The translations under genes were made by a program, and so were the position numbers. The notes beneath the pieces are model-generated. The model saw nothing but the letters and a program-made list of their open reading frames with translations, made no database searches and was not told the DNA's origin. From DTPU01 sp963827855 (GTDB lineage Bacteria; Planctomycetota; Phycisphaerae; Sedimentisphaerales; Anaerobacaceae), in NCBI GenBank assembly GCA_963827855.1, contig CAWHBY010000004.1, positions 682,001-746,000 on the forward strand: a stretch of DNA of 64,000 nucleotides, written 5' to 3'. The stretch's first letter is position 1. The number at the start of each line of letters is the position of its first letter. Positions 8,133 to 16,695 of this stretch are shown one piece after another.

Positions 8133-9152
8133 CTACCGCTTGAAGCTCTTCGCTACGCCTGTTCGGCCGTTGGTGACCGTGAAGCTGCCGTCCTTGCTCG
8201 CAGAGACCTTGAGCCACTTGCCGTCTGGTGAGTCCTGGAGGTTGGCGATGAAGTCTGCAGGTGCGTTGTCTTCGGCCCCACGGACTGACCAGTGCAGCTC
8301 GTACAGGGCCTCAAGGCCCGGCGAGGAGCGGATGGTCTTGAGCACGGAGGGGGCCCCGACCTTGCGTGCGCCGTTGTTCATGATGGCCACCTTGGGGTGG
8401 ATCGCGTGGACCAGGGCCGGCGAGTTGGAGATGTCGTTGCCGTGATGGCTGACCATGAAGAGGTCGACCGTGCCGATCAGGTTGTTCGGGCAGACCAGGG
8501 CCCTCTCCTTGTTCCACGTCAGGTCCGCGAGGTCCAGCATGCGGAACTGGCCAAAGGTGAACAGCAGCCCGACCGACTGGGCGTTCTCCGACTCGTCCTC
8601 GTTGGCGCCAGTCCAGGTCATGGGCTGGCATTTCTCGCAGAGCGGATTGGCAGCCCCCGCCCCTCTGACCGGCGTCTTGATAGCCTGGCCTGCCGATGTC
8701 ACGACCAGGACCTCCACGCCCTTGAAGGGTATCGTATCGCCTGCCTTGACGACCAGGTGCTTGGCCTTGGCCACCACCTCACCGTAGGCCTCTACTGCCG
8801 CGGTCGTTCCGGGATCGTCCACTGCTGCTGGCCCGTGGTCCACGAAGGTCACTGCGGGGATCTTGGCCACCGTGGCGGGCACGTTGTTGACGTGATCGAG
8901 GTCATAGTGCGTCACCACGAGGAAGTCGAACTGCTTGACGCCCATGGCCTTGGCCGCCTCCTCAATGCGATTGGCATCCCTGCCATTGTAGCCCGGGAAG
9001 CCCGCGTCGATCAGCATGCTCTCGCCTGCAGGCGAGACGATCAGTACGGCCTTGCCTCCCTCAGTGTCGATCACGATCATGTCGAGGGTGTCTCCGGCAA
9101 GAGCGGCCGATGCAGAGAGGGCAACGATGGCCAACAGAGGGAGCTTCTTCAT
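8133..9152 (-). CDS. Secreted MBL-fold (ComEC-type) metallohydrolase
   Basis: 339 codons, ATG at 9152 with AGGAA upstream. A signal peptide (MKKLPLLAIVALSASAALA) precedes a metallo-beta-lactamase fold. DMIVIDTEGGKAVLIVSPAGESMLIDAGFP is split here across the first two strands, then comes the metal motif THYDLDHVNN (an H-x-D-x-D-H variant). Later come LDLADLTWNKE and MVSHHGND, the two remaining metal-ligand loops. The arrangement matches stand-alone MBL domains related to the ComEC hydrolase. The substrate is unknown; phosphodiesters are typical of the superfamily. It ends convergently with the epimerase gene, and the pectate lyase stop lies 14 bp upstream of its start on the same strand, so the two are likely co-transcribed. 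Confidence 0.82.
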   Translation of the reverse strand: MKKLPLLAIVALSASAALAGDTLDMIVIDTEGGKAVLIVSPAGESMLIDAGFPGYNGRDANRIEEAAKAMGVKQFDFLVVTHYDLDHVNNVPATVAKIPAVTFVDHGPAAVDDPGTTAAVEAYGEVVAKAKHLVVKAGDTIPFKGVEVLVVTSAGQAIKTPVRGAGAANPLCEKCQPMTWTGANEDESENAQSVGLLFTFGQFRMLDLADLTWNKERALVCPNNLIGTVDLFMVSHHGNDISNSPALVHAIHPKVAIMNNGARKVGAPSVLKTIRSSPGLEALYELHWSVRGAEDNAPADFIANLQDSPDGKWLKVSASKDGSFTVTNGRTGVAKSFKR

Positions 9153-9166
9153 GGATGATTCCTTTC

Positions 9167-10492
9167 CTATTGAGCTGAGGTCAGACCGTTCAGATACTCC
9201 TCGACGTGGGTGTAACCATCGCCATTGCGGTCCAGTCCGGCGTCACCCGCATCGTTCGGGTTGAGGCCGCAGGCTGATTCCCAAGCGTCGGGCATGCCGT
9301 CACTGTCGGAGTCCTTAGCCGGCTCTGCAGACCGATACACCGGCCACCCTCCCACCTGGCTCTGCGAATTGATGATGGAGCCCTTACGTGTCCGCACCTC
9401 GTCGACGATCCGGGTGTCCACCGCGTCCCGCACTGGCAGCGAGGCCCCGACCGTCTGGAGAACGGCCCCGAAGGCCTCGGTCGCAGGCAGGGTCTTCACC
9501 GCGGGCGAGGGAAATGGCGTCTCGACGATCCGCACCTGGCGGGTGCCATCAATCTCCATACGGCTGAAGAGGCGATGCGTGTCACCGTCCGGAAGGTCCT
9601 TGCCGTCAAGCGTGTTGCCCTGCACGAAGAAGGCCAGGTCCGAGGGGCCGCCGATGGAGATGACTGTTCGGGCCGAGGAGCTGGGACCGGCCAGGATGGC
9701 GTTGGCCACGTAGTTCACGGGGAACGTGCCCTGGGTGAGGCCTGAACAGGTGTGCCCGAAGTCGTAGATCACGTTGTTGCGAAAGTCGAAGCTTGGAAAC
9801 GGAGGCTTGTCGTAGTCACCGCCGAGACGGGGATTGCGGGACCGGCAATGCGCCCACAGGTTGTGGTGCAGAGAGACAGGGCCGTTCGCCCGCATGAGAG
9901 ATCCGTACCCATGGGCGCCCTTGGGGTGGTTGCTTCGATCTAGGGGCTCGGCGATCAGGCACCACTGCACCGTGACATTGGAGACCTTGCCCGATAGCGA
10001 GAGGCACTCGTCGACGGACCACGTGGCAGAGCAGTGGTCCAAGACCACGTTGCTGGAGCCGTGGAGGAGGTCTATGCTGTCCTGGGGGTTCCCCACCACG
10101 TCTCCGAGCCGGCTCCGCAGATGGCGAACCACCACGTCATGAGTCGCCACCTGGAAGGGATAGTCACGAAGGCAGATACCATCACCCGGAGCAGACTGGC
10201 CCGCAAGGGTGAGAAATGGCTTTCGTACGACAATGCCCTTCTCAAGCCGGATCAGCCCCCCTACCCGGAAGACCACGATCCTGGGTCCCTCCACCTCACA
10301 GGCAGCTCGCAGGCTGCCTGGCCCGGAATCGGCCAGGGTGGTGACGAGCAAGACCTTGCCGCCTCTGCCCCCGGGCGTGGCCGAGCCAAAACCCTCTGCC
10401 CCAGGAAAGGCAGGCAGTTCAGCCGCGTAGACCCCTGCTCCAACAAAGCACCATCCCAACCCGACTGCCACCCACGTCCAGAGCCTAGCCAT
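9167..10492 (-). CDS. Secreted pectate lyase-like polysaccharide lyase
   Basis: 441 codons, ATG at 10492. After a signal peptide ending at about residue 23 comes LPAFPGAEGFGSATPGGRGG, the hallmark opening of PL1-type pectate lyases common in Planctomycetota. The beta-helix coils follow: RIVVFRVGGLIRLEKGI, LTLAGQSAPGDGICLRDYPF, DVVVRHLRSRLGD, VVLDHCSATWSVDECLSL, and the 'NHPKGAHGYGSL' and 'HHNLWAHCRSRNPRLGG' segments. The extreme C-terminus has Asp-rich calcium-type loops (DSDSDGMPDAWE, DRNGDGYTHVEEYLNGL) like dockerin or thrombospondin-3 repeats. The likely reaction is cleavage of polygalacturonate by beta-elimination; the exact polymer is inferred. Confidence 0.88.
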   Translation of the reverse strand: MARLWTWVAVGLGWCFVGAGVYAAELPAFPGAEGFGSATPGGRGGKVLLVTTLADSGPGSLRAACEVEGPRIVVFRVGGLIRLEKGIVVRKPFLTLAGQSAPGDGICLRDYPFQVATHDVVVRHLRSRLGDVVGNPQDSIDLLHGSSNVVLDHCSATWSVDECLSLSGKVSNVTVQWCLIAEPLDRSNHPKGAHGYGSLMRANGPVSLHHNLWAHCRSRNPRLGGDYDKPPFPSFDFRNNVIYDFGHTCSGLTQGTFPVNYVANAILAGPSSSARTVISIGGPSDLAFFVQGNTLDGKDLPDGDTHRLFSRMEIDGTRQVRIVETPFPSPAVKTLPATEAFGAVLQTVGASLPVRDAVDTRIVDEVRTRKGSIINSQSQVGGWPVYRSAEPAKDSDSDGMPDAWESACGLNPNDAGDAGLDRNGDGYTHVEEYLNGLTSAQ

Positions 10493-10590
10493 ACAACCAT
10501 GTCTCCTGAAGAAACACCCTCATGGTACACGGTTGCTGCCCTCCCGCCAAGGGCTATCGCGCCAGGCGCACTGCGCAAAGCGACAAGCAA

Positions 10591-10643
10591 GGCAGGGTGT
10601 CCTGTGCCCACCTATGGTGGAGGCGTGCACAGCACACCCTGCC
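10591..10643 (-). terminator. Strong stem-loop, probable terminator of the PepSY lipoprotein gene
   Basis: Arms of 17 nt (10591-10607 and 10627-10643) pair with one mismatch. A second small hairpin (CCACC-tat-GGTGG) sits in the loop. It lies 37 bp beyond the stop codon of the gene at 10680-11192. The tail after the stem is only moderately T-rich, so a structured-RNA role is also possible. The rest of the gap 10493-10679 shows nothing else. Confidence 0.6.
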
Positions 10644-10679
10644 GTCGGAAGCTGCATTGCAGCGGAATCGCCGGCCGCG

Positions 10680-11192
10680 CTACTCCTTCTCCACCTCAAG
10701 GATCTTGCCGGCATCCGAGATCTTGACTGTGACAGGAATGCCTCTCCTCGTACCCTTCACCTCATATAGGCAATTCGTGCCTTCGACCTCCTTCGCGCCA
10801 GCGAGGTCCTTCGATGTGCCAAAGTACTTGCCTGCAGCAGCCTGGACCTTCCGAGGCAGCGACGCGAAGGGAACGCCTTCCTCGGTGGAAAGCACGGTCC
10901 CCTCGGCGGACACGTCATATTCCATGTCCTTGCCGTTGACGGTCGCCTCGACATCGTACACGGCCTTGCTGCCCGTGCCTTCCCGCTCCGCGGACGTGAC
11001 CCGGCCTCCGCCGACGAGGCGTTCGATCGTGGCGCGGACCGGCGCCGGCAGATCTCCCATCGTCACGGCCACCGGCTTGGCCTCGGCCTTCGCGCCTGTC
11101 TCGTCCGCGCTCGCCTGCTGGGGCCCAGCCTTGCATCCTGCCAGTCCTGCCAACAGGGCAGCCACACACATCAGGGGGATTCCATGCTTCAT
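10680..11192 (-). CDS. PepSY-like lipoprotein
   Basis: 170 codons, ATG at 11192 with AAAAGGAG upstream. The leader ends in the lipobox LAGC, so the mature protein is lipid-anchored. The mature part has two tandem 'putative beta-lactamase-inhibitor-like / PepSY-like' units. The first has LPAPVRATIERLVGGGRVTS, YDVEATVNGKDMEYDVSAEG and VLSTEE. The second has LPRKVQAAAGKYF, LYEVKGTRRGIPVTVKISDAGK and ILEVEKE. Such modules are small periplasmic domains of uncertain function. A 32-codon ORF begins just upstream with its stop 17 bp before this start, and the two look like one transcription unit. Confidence 0.78.
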   Translation of the reverse strand: MKHGIPLMCVAALLAGLAGCKAGPQQASADETGAKAEAKPVAVTMGDLPAPVRATIERLVGGGRVTSAEREGTGSKAVYDVEATVNGKDMEYDVSAEGTVLSTEEGVPFASLPRKVQAAAGKYFGTSKDLAGAKEVEGTNCLYEVKGTRRGIPVTVKISDAGKILEVEKE

Positions 11193-11209
11193 AGCAGATT
11201 CTCCTTTTT

Positions 11210-11308
11210 CTACTTACCCAGAAAGAGCCAGACGTTCCCACCCGTCTTGGCAAGGCATGTCACGATTCCGATCGTGAGGATCAGCGGGGCTGCGGCTAAG
11301 GTCCTCAT
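11210..11308 (-). CDS. Small hydrophobic peptide, 32 residues
   Basis: The short frame starts at an ATG at 11308 with AAGGAG eight bases upstream and ends at a TAG at 11210. The product (MRTLAAAPLILTIGIVTCLA...GK) is one membrane helix with a basic start. It is tightly coupled to the PepSY lipoprotein gene (17 bp). It has a proper ribosome-binding site and a membrane-peptide composition, so I think it is real, but it is too short for family recognition. It could act as a membrane partner of the lipoprotein or as a leader peptide. Confidence 0.5.
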   Translation of the reverse strand: MRTLAAAPLILTIGIVTCLAKTGGNVWLFLGK

Positions 11309-11633
11309 GTGCTAGTCTCCTTACTCGGGCACGGCCCCTCCTGGGCCGCAGTTTCCAAACCCGGGCCAATCATACCTCCACTGTCAATCCTGTGGCAAGC
11401 CCATCTTCGCCGAAGGTTGCAGACGACAGAGGCCTCCCTGAGAGGGTCTACCTACATCACCTGGCTGGTTGTTTTGCCCTTCCATGCTTGTCCAGGCGGT
11501 GATTTTAAGACCTATCGCAGGGATAAAGACCCCGGAGCAGAGAGCGGGATTTTTTGCACAAGGGGCGCAGATCGCGACCGCTGCCATGCAGGTCTGGCGT
11601 CTGGTTCTTCGCTTACCGCTTTGCGCAACACAC
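11309..11633. other. Intergenic stretch without a convincing gene
   Basis: This stretch of about 325 bp lies between the small peptide and the esterase. A 67-codon minus-strand frame (11384-11587) lacks a ribosome-binding site and family signal. No palindromes or heptamer arrays stand out. The promoter of the 11308 transcript should lie near 11340-11400, but I cannot define it. Confidence 0.5.
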
Positions 11634-12530
11634 CTAGCGAGGCTTCAGGTGGTCACCCAGGAACTGCTTGGTGATCACCGGGACGTTGGGATCCTTGAAT
11701 CCGCCGTGGCCGCCGCCCTTGACCGTGTGGAATGAGACCCGCACTCCGGCGTTCTTCAGTGCCGCCGCAAGCAGCTCACTCTGGTGGTGCGGCACCAGCG
11801 GGTCTGCGTCGCCGTGGACGATCAGGAACGGCGGGTCTTCCTTGGTCACGTAGGTGATGGGATTCGCCTTGGCGACCTTGTCCTTGTTCTCCTGGATGGG
11901 GCCGCCCACGAGCTTGGATTCGGGCGAATCGGCTGTGTCGTGGACCTGGCCACTGGGCAGGCGATGGCTGTCCATCTGGAGCAGGTCCGTAGGACCGAAG
12001 AAGTCCAGCACTGCCTGCACCTTGCTGGATACACCCAGGTTCTCGCCGACCTCGAAGACCTTGGCGTCGCCGGTGGTGCCCAGCATGGCCACAAGGTGCC
12101 CGCCCGCAGACTCGCCCCACGCGGCGAAATGATTGGGGTCGAGGCCGTACGTGGTCGCGTTTGCGCGGAGCCATCGCACTGCAGCCTTGCAGTCCTCGAT
12201 TTGGGCAGGAAACACCGCGTGCTGGCTCAGCCGATAGCCCACACTGGCCACTGCGTATCCATCGGCCACGTAGGCCAGCGGCACGAATCCGTTCTTGCTG
12301 CCCGCAAGCCACGCGCCTCCGTGTACCCAGATGATCACGGGCAGGTCCTTTCCATCCTTGGGCAGGTACAGGTCGAGCCTCTGCCGGTCGTGACCGTTGG
12401 TGACATAGGCCAGGTCACGGTGCACGAGCGCCCCTTCGGGCAGGCGAGCGCCAGGTCCTGGTTGGTGGCCGGACGCGGCGTGAGCGACGATTCCTAGCAC
12501 TGTGGCACTCAAGATCAGGCGTGAGTTCAT
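11634..12530 (-). CDS. Exported alpha/beta-hydrolase esterase (BD-FAE-like)
   Basis: 298 codons. I chose the ATG at 12530, which has AGGAG close upstream, over an earlier in-frame start. A signal peptide (to about residue 21) is followed by the esterase pattern YLPKDGKDLPVIIWVHGGAW with the HGG oxyanion loop at 70-72. The nucleophile is S141 in GESAGGH, the acid is D241/D243 in VHGDADPLVP, and the histidine is H275 in GGGHGGF. The fold and length match small secreted carbohydrate esterases such as bifunctional feruloyl/acetyl-xylan types, so side-chain deacylation of polysaccharides is plausible. The DUF4186 gene upstream ends 8 bp before this start, making an operon. Confidence 0.85.
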   Translation of the reverse strand: MNSRLILSATVLGIVAHAASGHQPGPGARLPEGALVHRDLAYVTNGHDRQRLDLYLPKDGKDLPVIIWVHGGAWLAGSKNGFVPLAYVADGYAVASVGYRLSQHAVFPAQIEDCKAAVRWLRANATTYGLDPNHFAAWGESAGGHLVAMLGTTGDAKVFEVGENLGVSSKVQAVLDFFGPTDLLQMDSHRLPSGQVHDTADSPESKLVGGPIQENKDKVAKANPITYVTKEDPPFLIVHGDADPLVPHHQSELLAAALKNAGVRVSFHTVKGGGHGGFKDPNVPVITKQFLGDHLKPR

Positions 12531-12538
12531 AGGATCTC

Positions 12539-12895
12539 CTAACCCTGCCGCTGAAGCCATTCGCCTATCACAGACACGATGTACTCGATCTGACCGTCAT
12601 CGAGCGGGCTGCCTGCAGGGATGCCGTGCCACTTGGCCAGGCAGCCACGGCAACAGGCCCCTGTGGCGTGCTGGGCCACGAACACCGGATGGTTCCGCAT
12701 GGGAGTCTGCTTGCCGTCATTGACGGGATTCGCCGGACCCAACCGCTCCTGCACAAACTGCCTGGCGTGCTGCAGGATCACTTCGATCCCCTTCTCTTCA
12801 AGGTAGGTCCGCTCCTTGCTCCCCAGCCTGAACCGGCTGCGAAACTCCGACCTCGCCAGGGCGGCGAGCAAGTCCTGGATTGACCGTCTCTCCAT
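12539..12895 (-). CDS. DUF4186 family protein
   Basis: 118 codons. The conserved core LGPANPVNDGKQTPMRNHPV, then FVAQHATGACCRGCLAKWHG and DDGQIEYIVSVIGEWL, is the signature of DUF4186. The Cys pair region (GACCRGC) and the conserved His residues suggest a metal- or nucleic-acid-linked role, but the function is not established. It is translationally close to the esterase downstream (8 bp). The gap 12896-12990 upstream contains overlapping GC-rich palindromes, likely the dapA terminator. Confidence 0.85.
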   Translation of the reverse strand: MERRSIQDLLAALARSEFRSRFRLGSKERTYLEEKGIEVILQHARQFVQERLGPANPVNDGKQTPMRNHPVFVAQHATGACCRGCLAKWHGIPAGSPLDDGQIEYIVSVIGEWLQRQG

Positions 12896-12990
12896 TTCGC
12901 TCTTTCAGGCTGCCCTCGGGACCACCCAAGGGATAGGGTTGGCAACCCCTCCTGCCGGCGGCTGACAGCAGGAGGCCCCTCCAGGGCCGC

Positions 12991-13863
12991 CTAGCTCAGC
13001 AGCCCGTACTCCTTGAGCGTCTGGCTGAGCGTGGCCTTCTTGCTGTCCTCCAGCGGCGTCATCGGCAGGCGAAGCTCGTCCGAGGACATATCCAGCATGG
13101 CCATGGCGGCCTTGATCGGGATGGGGTTGCTCGCCAGGGTCAGCAGCCCCTTGCTCAAGGCAAAGAGCTTCTGGTGCCATCTCCGGGCCTGCACGAAGTC
13201 GCCTTGAAGGATGAGGTCCGTCATGGCCTTCACGTCCGCAGGCACGATGTTGGCAACCACGCTGATCACGCCCTTGCCACCCACCGAGCAGATCGGCAGT
13301 GTCAGGGAGTCATCGCCTGACAGGATCGTCAGCTCGCAGCTCGTGGCGATCTCGCTGGCCATGTCCAGACTGCCCGTGGCTTCCTTGATTCCCACTACGT
13401 TCTCCAGCTCAGCCAGCCTGACCACGGTCTGGGTGGTCAACCCAGCACCGCATCTGCCTGGGATATTGTACAGGATCATGGGCAGATCCACTTCCTCGGC
13501 AATGGCCTTGAAGTGCTGATAGAAGCCCTCTTGCGTGGGCTTGTTGTAGTAGGGACAGACCTGCAGGCTGGCGTCCGCCCCCACCTTCTTGGCGTATTCG
13601 GTCAACTCGATGGCCTCAGCCGTCGAGTTCGAGCCAGTCCCCGCAATAACCGGGATCTGGCCAGCCACGGTCTTGACCACCCGCTCGATGACCTTCTTGT
13701 GCTCTGCATAGCTGAGCGTGCACGACTCGCCCGTGGTCCCCACGGGGACAATGGCGTCGATTCCGTGCTGCACCTGGAATCTCACCAGTTCATCGAGTGT
13801 CTCGTAATCTACCTCCCCATCCTGGAACGGGGTGATCAGGGCTACCATGGCTCCGGAAAACAT
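12991..13863 (-). CDS. dapA: 4-hydroxy-tetrahydrodipicolinate synthase
   Basis: 290 codons, typical length. It condenses pyruvate with aspartate semialdehyde, the first committed step to lysine and diaminopimelate. Visible catalytic residues are T43/T44 in VGTTGES, Y132 in LYNIPGR, R137, and the Schiff-base lysine K160 in VGIKEATG. The C-terminal half (GGKGVISVVANIVPADV, SNPIPIKAAMAMLDM) is also canonical. It is cytosolic. It stands between DUF4186 and pdxJ on the same strand but is separated from pdxJ by a repeat-filled 160 bp gap, so it is probably transcribed on its own. Confidence 0.97.
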   Translation of the reverse strand: MFSGAMVALITPFQDGEVDYETLDELVRFQVQHGIDAIVPVGTTGESCTLSYAEHKKVIERVVKTVAGQIPVIAGTGSNSTAEAIELTEYAKKVGADASLQVCPYYNKPTQEGFYQHFKAIAEEVDLPMILYNIPGRCGAGLTTQTVVRLAELENVVGIKEATGSLDMASEIATSCELTILSGDDSLTLPICSVGGKGVISVVANIVPADVKAMTDLILQGDFVQARRWHQKLFALSKGLLTLASNPIPIKAAMAMLDMSSDELRLPMTPLEDSKKATLSQTLKEYGLLS

Positions 13864-13879
13864 CTTGCGTGTCCTGTCA

Positions 13880-14020
13880 GATAGGTGGATAGTTGGTTGG
13901 TTGGTTAGTTAGTTAGAGAGTTGAATAGTCGAAGAGTTAAGTGGTTAAGAGGCCTGATGGCTCGATAGGCGTTTGAATCATCTCCCATTTGACTATCCAA
14001 CCATTCAACCATTTAACCCA
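13880..14020. repeat. Degenerate short tandem repeats in the dapA-pdxJ gap
   Basis: Runs of GGTT/AGTT units at about 13889-13945 are followed by ATCCAACC/ATTCAACC/ATTTAACC 8-bp units near 13993-14018 that are roughly their complement. The two halves could pair into a long imperfect hairpin. The style matches the heptamer arrays, but the period is 4 and 8 here. Confidence 0.6.
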
Positions 14021-14022
14021 CA

Positions 14023-14754
14023 TCAAGGCCGCCGGCTGTACTTGTCAATTAGCGCGATCATCTGGCCCGTGGCCTCACGGAGGCCCACGATCACTGCACG
14101 TGACACGATGCTGTGGCCGATGTTGAACTCACACAGCCCGTCTATGGCGGCCACGGGGCCGATGTTGCGATAGGTCAGTCCATGCCCCGCGTGAACGGTC
14201 AGGCCCCTGGCAGTTGCCGCGTCCCGGGCCTTCTCAAGGTAGGCAATCTGCCTGCGGGCCGCACTGTCTCCCCTGGCATTGGCATATTGCCCAGTATGCA
14301 GCTCCACTGCGTCACAGCCCGCGTCTGCAGCTACTGCGATCTGATCTGCGTCAGGCGTGATGAACGCGCTGACCAGGACGCCCTTCTTGTGCATCCGCCG
14401 GACGACCTCTGCGAGCCGCCGCTTCTGGCCCACGCAGTCGAGCCCACCCTCTGTGGTCAGCTCCCGCCTGTTCTCAGGGACCAACGTCACCTGATCCGGC
14501 AGGATATGCTCGGCAAGGTGCACGATCTCGGCCGCCATGCTCATCTCCAGGTTGAACTTGGAGGCAGTGGCGTGCTTGAGCAGCAGCGCGTCGCGATCAT
14601 TGATGTGCCGCCGATCCTGGCGGAGGTGGGCGGTGATACCGTTTGCGCCAGCCAGCTCGCACTGTACCGCAGCCCACACCGGGTCCGGCTCATCGGCACG
14701 TCGCGCCTGCCGGACTGTGGCGACGTGATCTATATTGACGTTTAACACTGCCAT
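14023..14754 (-). CDS. pdxJ: Pyridoxine 5'-phosphate synthase
   Basis: 243 codons from the ATG at 14754. The frame stays open upstream, but the family starts with this MAVLNVNIDHVATVRQAR motif. PdxJ closes the pyridoxine ring from 1-deoxyxylulose 5-phosphate and aminoacetone phosphate in vitamin B6 synthesis. Key segments are GANGITAHLRQDRRHI, FNLEMSM, VTLVPENRRELTTEGGLD, VELHTGQYA and the C-terminal FNIGHSIVSRAV glycine/histidine phosphate loop. It is cytosolic. It is divergent from the DUF47 gene downstream in the map, sharing a 282 bp intergenic region. Confidence 0.97.
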   Translation of the reverse strand: MAVLNVNIDHVATVRQARRADEPDPVWAAVQCELAGANGITAHLRQDRRHINDRDALLLKHATASKFNLEMSMAAEIVHLAEHILPDQVTLVPENRRELTTEGGLDCVGQKRRLAEVVRRMHKKGVLVSAFITPDADQIAVAADAGCDAVELHTGQYANARGDSAARRQIAYLEKARDAATARGLTVHAGHGLTYRNIGPVAAIDGLCEFNIGHSIVSRAVIVGLREATGQMIALIDKYSRRP

Positions 14755-14854
14755 AATGGGTTCCATGGTGTCTATGTCCAAGGCCAAGGGCCAGATTGTA
14801 CCAGCCACGCGACTTTCTACAAGGGGGTAGCACTTGCGAAAAACCGACAAGGGA

Positions 14855-14883
14855 CTGGCGTGCCGCAGCGCGGGGGGTATAAT
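14855..14883 (+). promoter_or_regulatory. Possible promoter of the DUF47-PiT operon
   Basis: A perfect TATAAT at 14878-14883 has a weak -35 (CTGGCG) 17 bp upstream. It is the only plausible plus-strand promoter in the pdxJ/DUF47 gap (14755-15036). Unlike the second PiT gene, no 11-bp Pho boxes are present here. Confidence 0.4.
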
Positions 14884-15036
14884 GCAGACCGCATGAATCG
14901 CGCCGCACAGCCGGCCGGCAGAAGCAGTTGAGCGAAGCCGTCAAGGGGGGATCGTTGAGCCCTGGGCTCGCTCGCACATGACGAGGATTTGGATGCACAG
15001 CCAGTTTCAGTCATGCCGTCGTTTCAGGAGACCCGA

Positions 15037-15663
15037 ATGATATTTAAGTTTTTCCCCAAGGAGTTCAACTTCTTCGATCTGTTCGAGCAGCAGGTCAGCT
15101 TTGCAGTAGAGGCAGCCCGCTTCTTCAAGGTTGTGGCCGCCGAGGGCCGGGTGACCGAGGAATTCCTCAGCAAGATGGAGGCCATCGAGCATCAGGGTGA
15201 CGATGCAGCCCACACGATCATCGAGCAACTCAATAAGACGTTCATCACGCCCTTTGATCGCGAGGACATCTATGCCCTCACCAAGCAGATCGACGACGTC
15301 ATCGACATGCTGAATACCATCGTCAGCAGGCTCAAGATCTACCACATCACCCTGCCCGACAAGAACCTCATCGAATTCGCCGCCGTGATCGAGCTCTCTG
15401 TGCAGGCCATGGCCAGGGCAGTGGCCGGACTCCGGAACATCAAGAACGTCCAGTGCGTCTTCGATGCCTGCGTGGAGGTCAACCGGCTTGAGAACGTTGG
15501 GGACACGATGCGGGACAGGGTACTGGAGGAGCTCCTTGCGAGCGGCAAGGACGCGATCACGGTGATCAAATGGAAGGACATCTATCAGGACGCAGAGACC
15601 GTGCTGGACGTCTGTGAAGACGTCGCGCAGGTCGTCGATTCCATCATGGTCAAACAGGCTTAG
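15037..15663 (+). CDS. DUF47 / PhoU-like accessory protein of PiT (copy 1)
   Basis: 208 codons, ATG at 15037 with AGGAG upstream. The sequence begins FKFFPKEFNFFDLFEQQ and continues as an all-helical PhoU-like bundle with repeated acidic motifs: EAIEHQGDDAAHTI, FDREDIYALTKQIDDVID, VNRLENVGDTMRD and DIYQDAETVLDVCEDVAQVV. These E/D-x3-D patterns are the metal-binding signature of PhoU and DUF47. Family members sit beside PiT transporters and modulate phosphate uptake. The PiT gene starts 21 bp later, so they form an operon. A second, diverged DUF47 protein follows the second PiT gene. Confidence 0.9.
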   Translation: MIFKFFPKEFNFFDLFEQQVSFAVEAARFFKVVAAEGRVTEEFLSKMEAIEHQGDDAAHTIIEQLNKTFITPFDREDIYALTKQIDDVIDMLNTIVSRLKIYHITLPDKNLIEFAAVIELSVQAMARAVAGLRNIKNVQCVFDACVEVNRLENVGDTMRDRVLEELLASGKDAITVIKWKDIYQDAETVLDVCEDVAQVVDSIMVKQA

Positions 15664-15684
15664 AACTGACTGGGGCCTTGACGC

Positions 15685-16686
15685 ATGACGCTGTGTATCG
15701 CCTTCCTGATCCTCCTGGCCTTGGTCTTTGACTTCCTGAACGGATTCCATGACTCGGCCAATTCCATTGCCACGATCGTCTCGACCCGGGTCCTGACGCC
15801 TCGCCGTGCGGTCATCTGGGCGGCAGTCTTCAACTTCCTCGCCTACCTGTTTGTCGGCCACCAGGTGGCCAACACGATGGGCAAGGGCATCATCGACATC
15901 GCAATCGTGGACAAAGGGATCATCTTCGGCACGCTCGTCGGCGCCTGCTCCTGGAACCTGATTACCTGGTATCTGGGTCTACCCACCAGTTCTTCTCACG
16001 CCCTCATCGGAGGCCTGATCGGGGCAGCCTTGGTCAAGACCGGGCCCGCTGCCCTGGTATGGGCCGGAATCACCAAGACCGTTCTCTTCATCTTTGTGTC
16101 CCCCATCGTCGGCCTTGTCTTGGGCGTGATCCTGGGGAACATCGTGTACTGGGCCTGCCGGCTGACGACTCCTGCGAAGGTCGATCATCTCTTCCGCAAA
16201 GGCCAACTCTTGTCAGCAGCGCTCTACAGCATGGGCCACGGAGGGAACGACGCCCAGAAAACCATGGGGATCATCGCCAGCCTTCTGTTCAGTGCCGGCC
16301 TGTTGGGAGAGACCTTCTACATCCCGTCCATCGTGGCCGTTCTGTGCTACTCGGCCATAGCGATGGGCACCATGTTCGGCGGATGGCGGATCGTCAAGAC
16401 CATGGGACAGAAGGTGGCCAAGCTCAGGCCTGTGGACGGCTTCTGTGCTGAATCGGGAGCAGCCCTGACCTTGTTGATGTCAACAGCGTTTGGCATCCCG
16501 GTCAGCACCACGCACACCATCACGGGTTCCATCATGGGCGTCGGCTCGTTGAGGCGGCTCAGCGCGGTCCGCTGGGGCGTGGCCGGCAGGATAGTCTGGG
16601 CCTGGATACTGACCATCCCCGCAGCCGCCCTCATATCCGCCCTCGCCTACAGCCTGGCAGGTCGGCTCTTCGCCGGCATTCGCTAG
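15685..16686 (+). CDS. PiT-family inorganic phosphate transporter (copy 1)
   Basis: 333 codons. Low-affinity phosphate transport coupled to protons or sodium at the inner membrane. Both family signature repeats are present: GFHDSANSIATIVSTRVLTP near the start and GVPVSTTH-like GIPVSTTHTITGSIMGVGS near the end, with GLPTSSSHALIGG and MGHGGNDAQKTMGII between. About ten membrane helices are expected. It is downstream of DUF47 copy 1 and followed by a second, highly similar PiT gene. No Pho operator lies in front of this operon, so this copy is probably the constitutive one. Confidence 0.95.
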   Translation: MTLCIAFLILLALVFDFLNGFHDSANSIATIVSTRVLTPRRAVIWAAVFNFLAYLFVGHQVANTMGKGIIDIAIVDKGIIFGTLVGACSWNLITWYLGLPTSSSHALIGGLIGAALVKTGPAALVWAGITKTVLFIFVSPIVGLVLGVILGNIVYWACRLTTPAKVDHLFRKGQLLSAALYSMGHGGNDAQKTMGIIASLLFSAGLLGETFYIPSIVAVLCYSAIAMGTMFGGWRIVKTMGQKVAKLRPVDGFCAESGAALTLLMSTAFGIPVSTTHTITGSIMGVGSLRRLSAVRWGVAGRIVWAWILTIPAAALISALAYSLAGRLFAGIR

Positions 16687-16695
16687 CCCACCAGA

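Noticed and set aside
11384..11587. 67-codon minus-strand frame in the 325 bp gap
   Set aside because: No ribosome site, no leader or domain, and poor codon match to neighbours.
14755..15036. Pho operator ahead of the first DUF47-PiT operon
   Set aside because: No 11-bp spaced CTAAC/TTAAC boxes are present, only a TATAAT, so this operon is probably outside the regulon.
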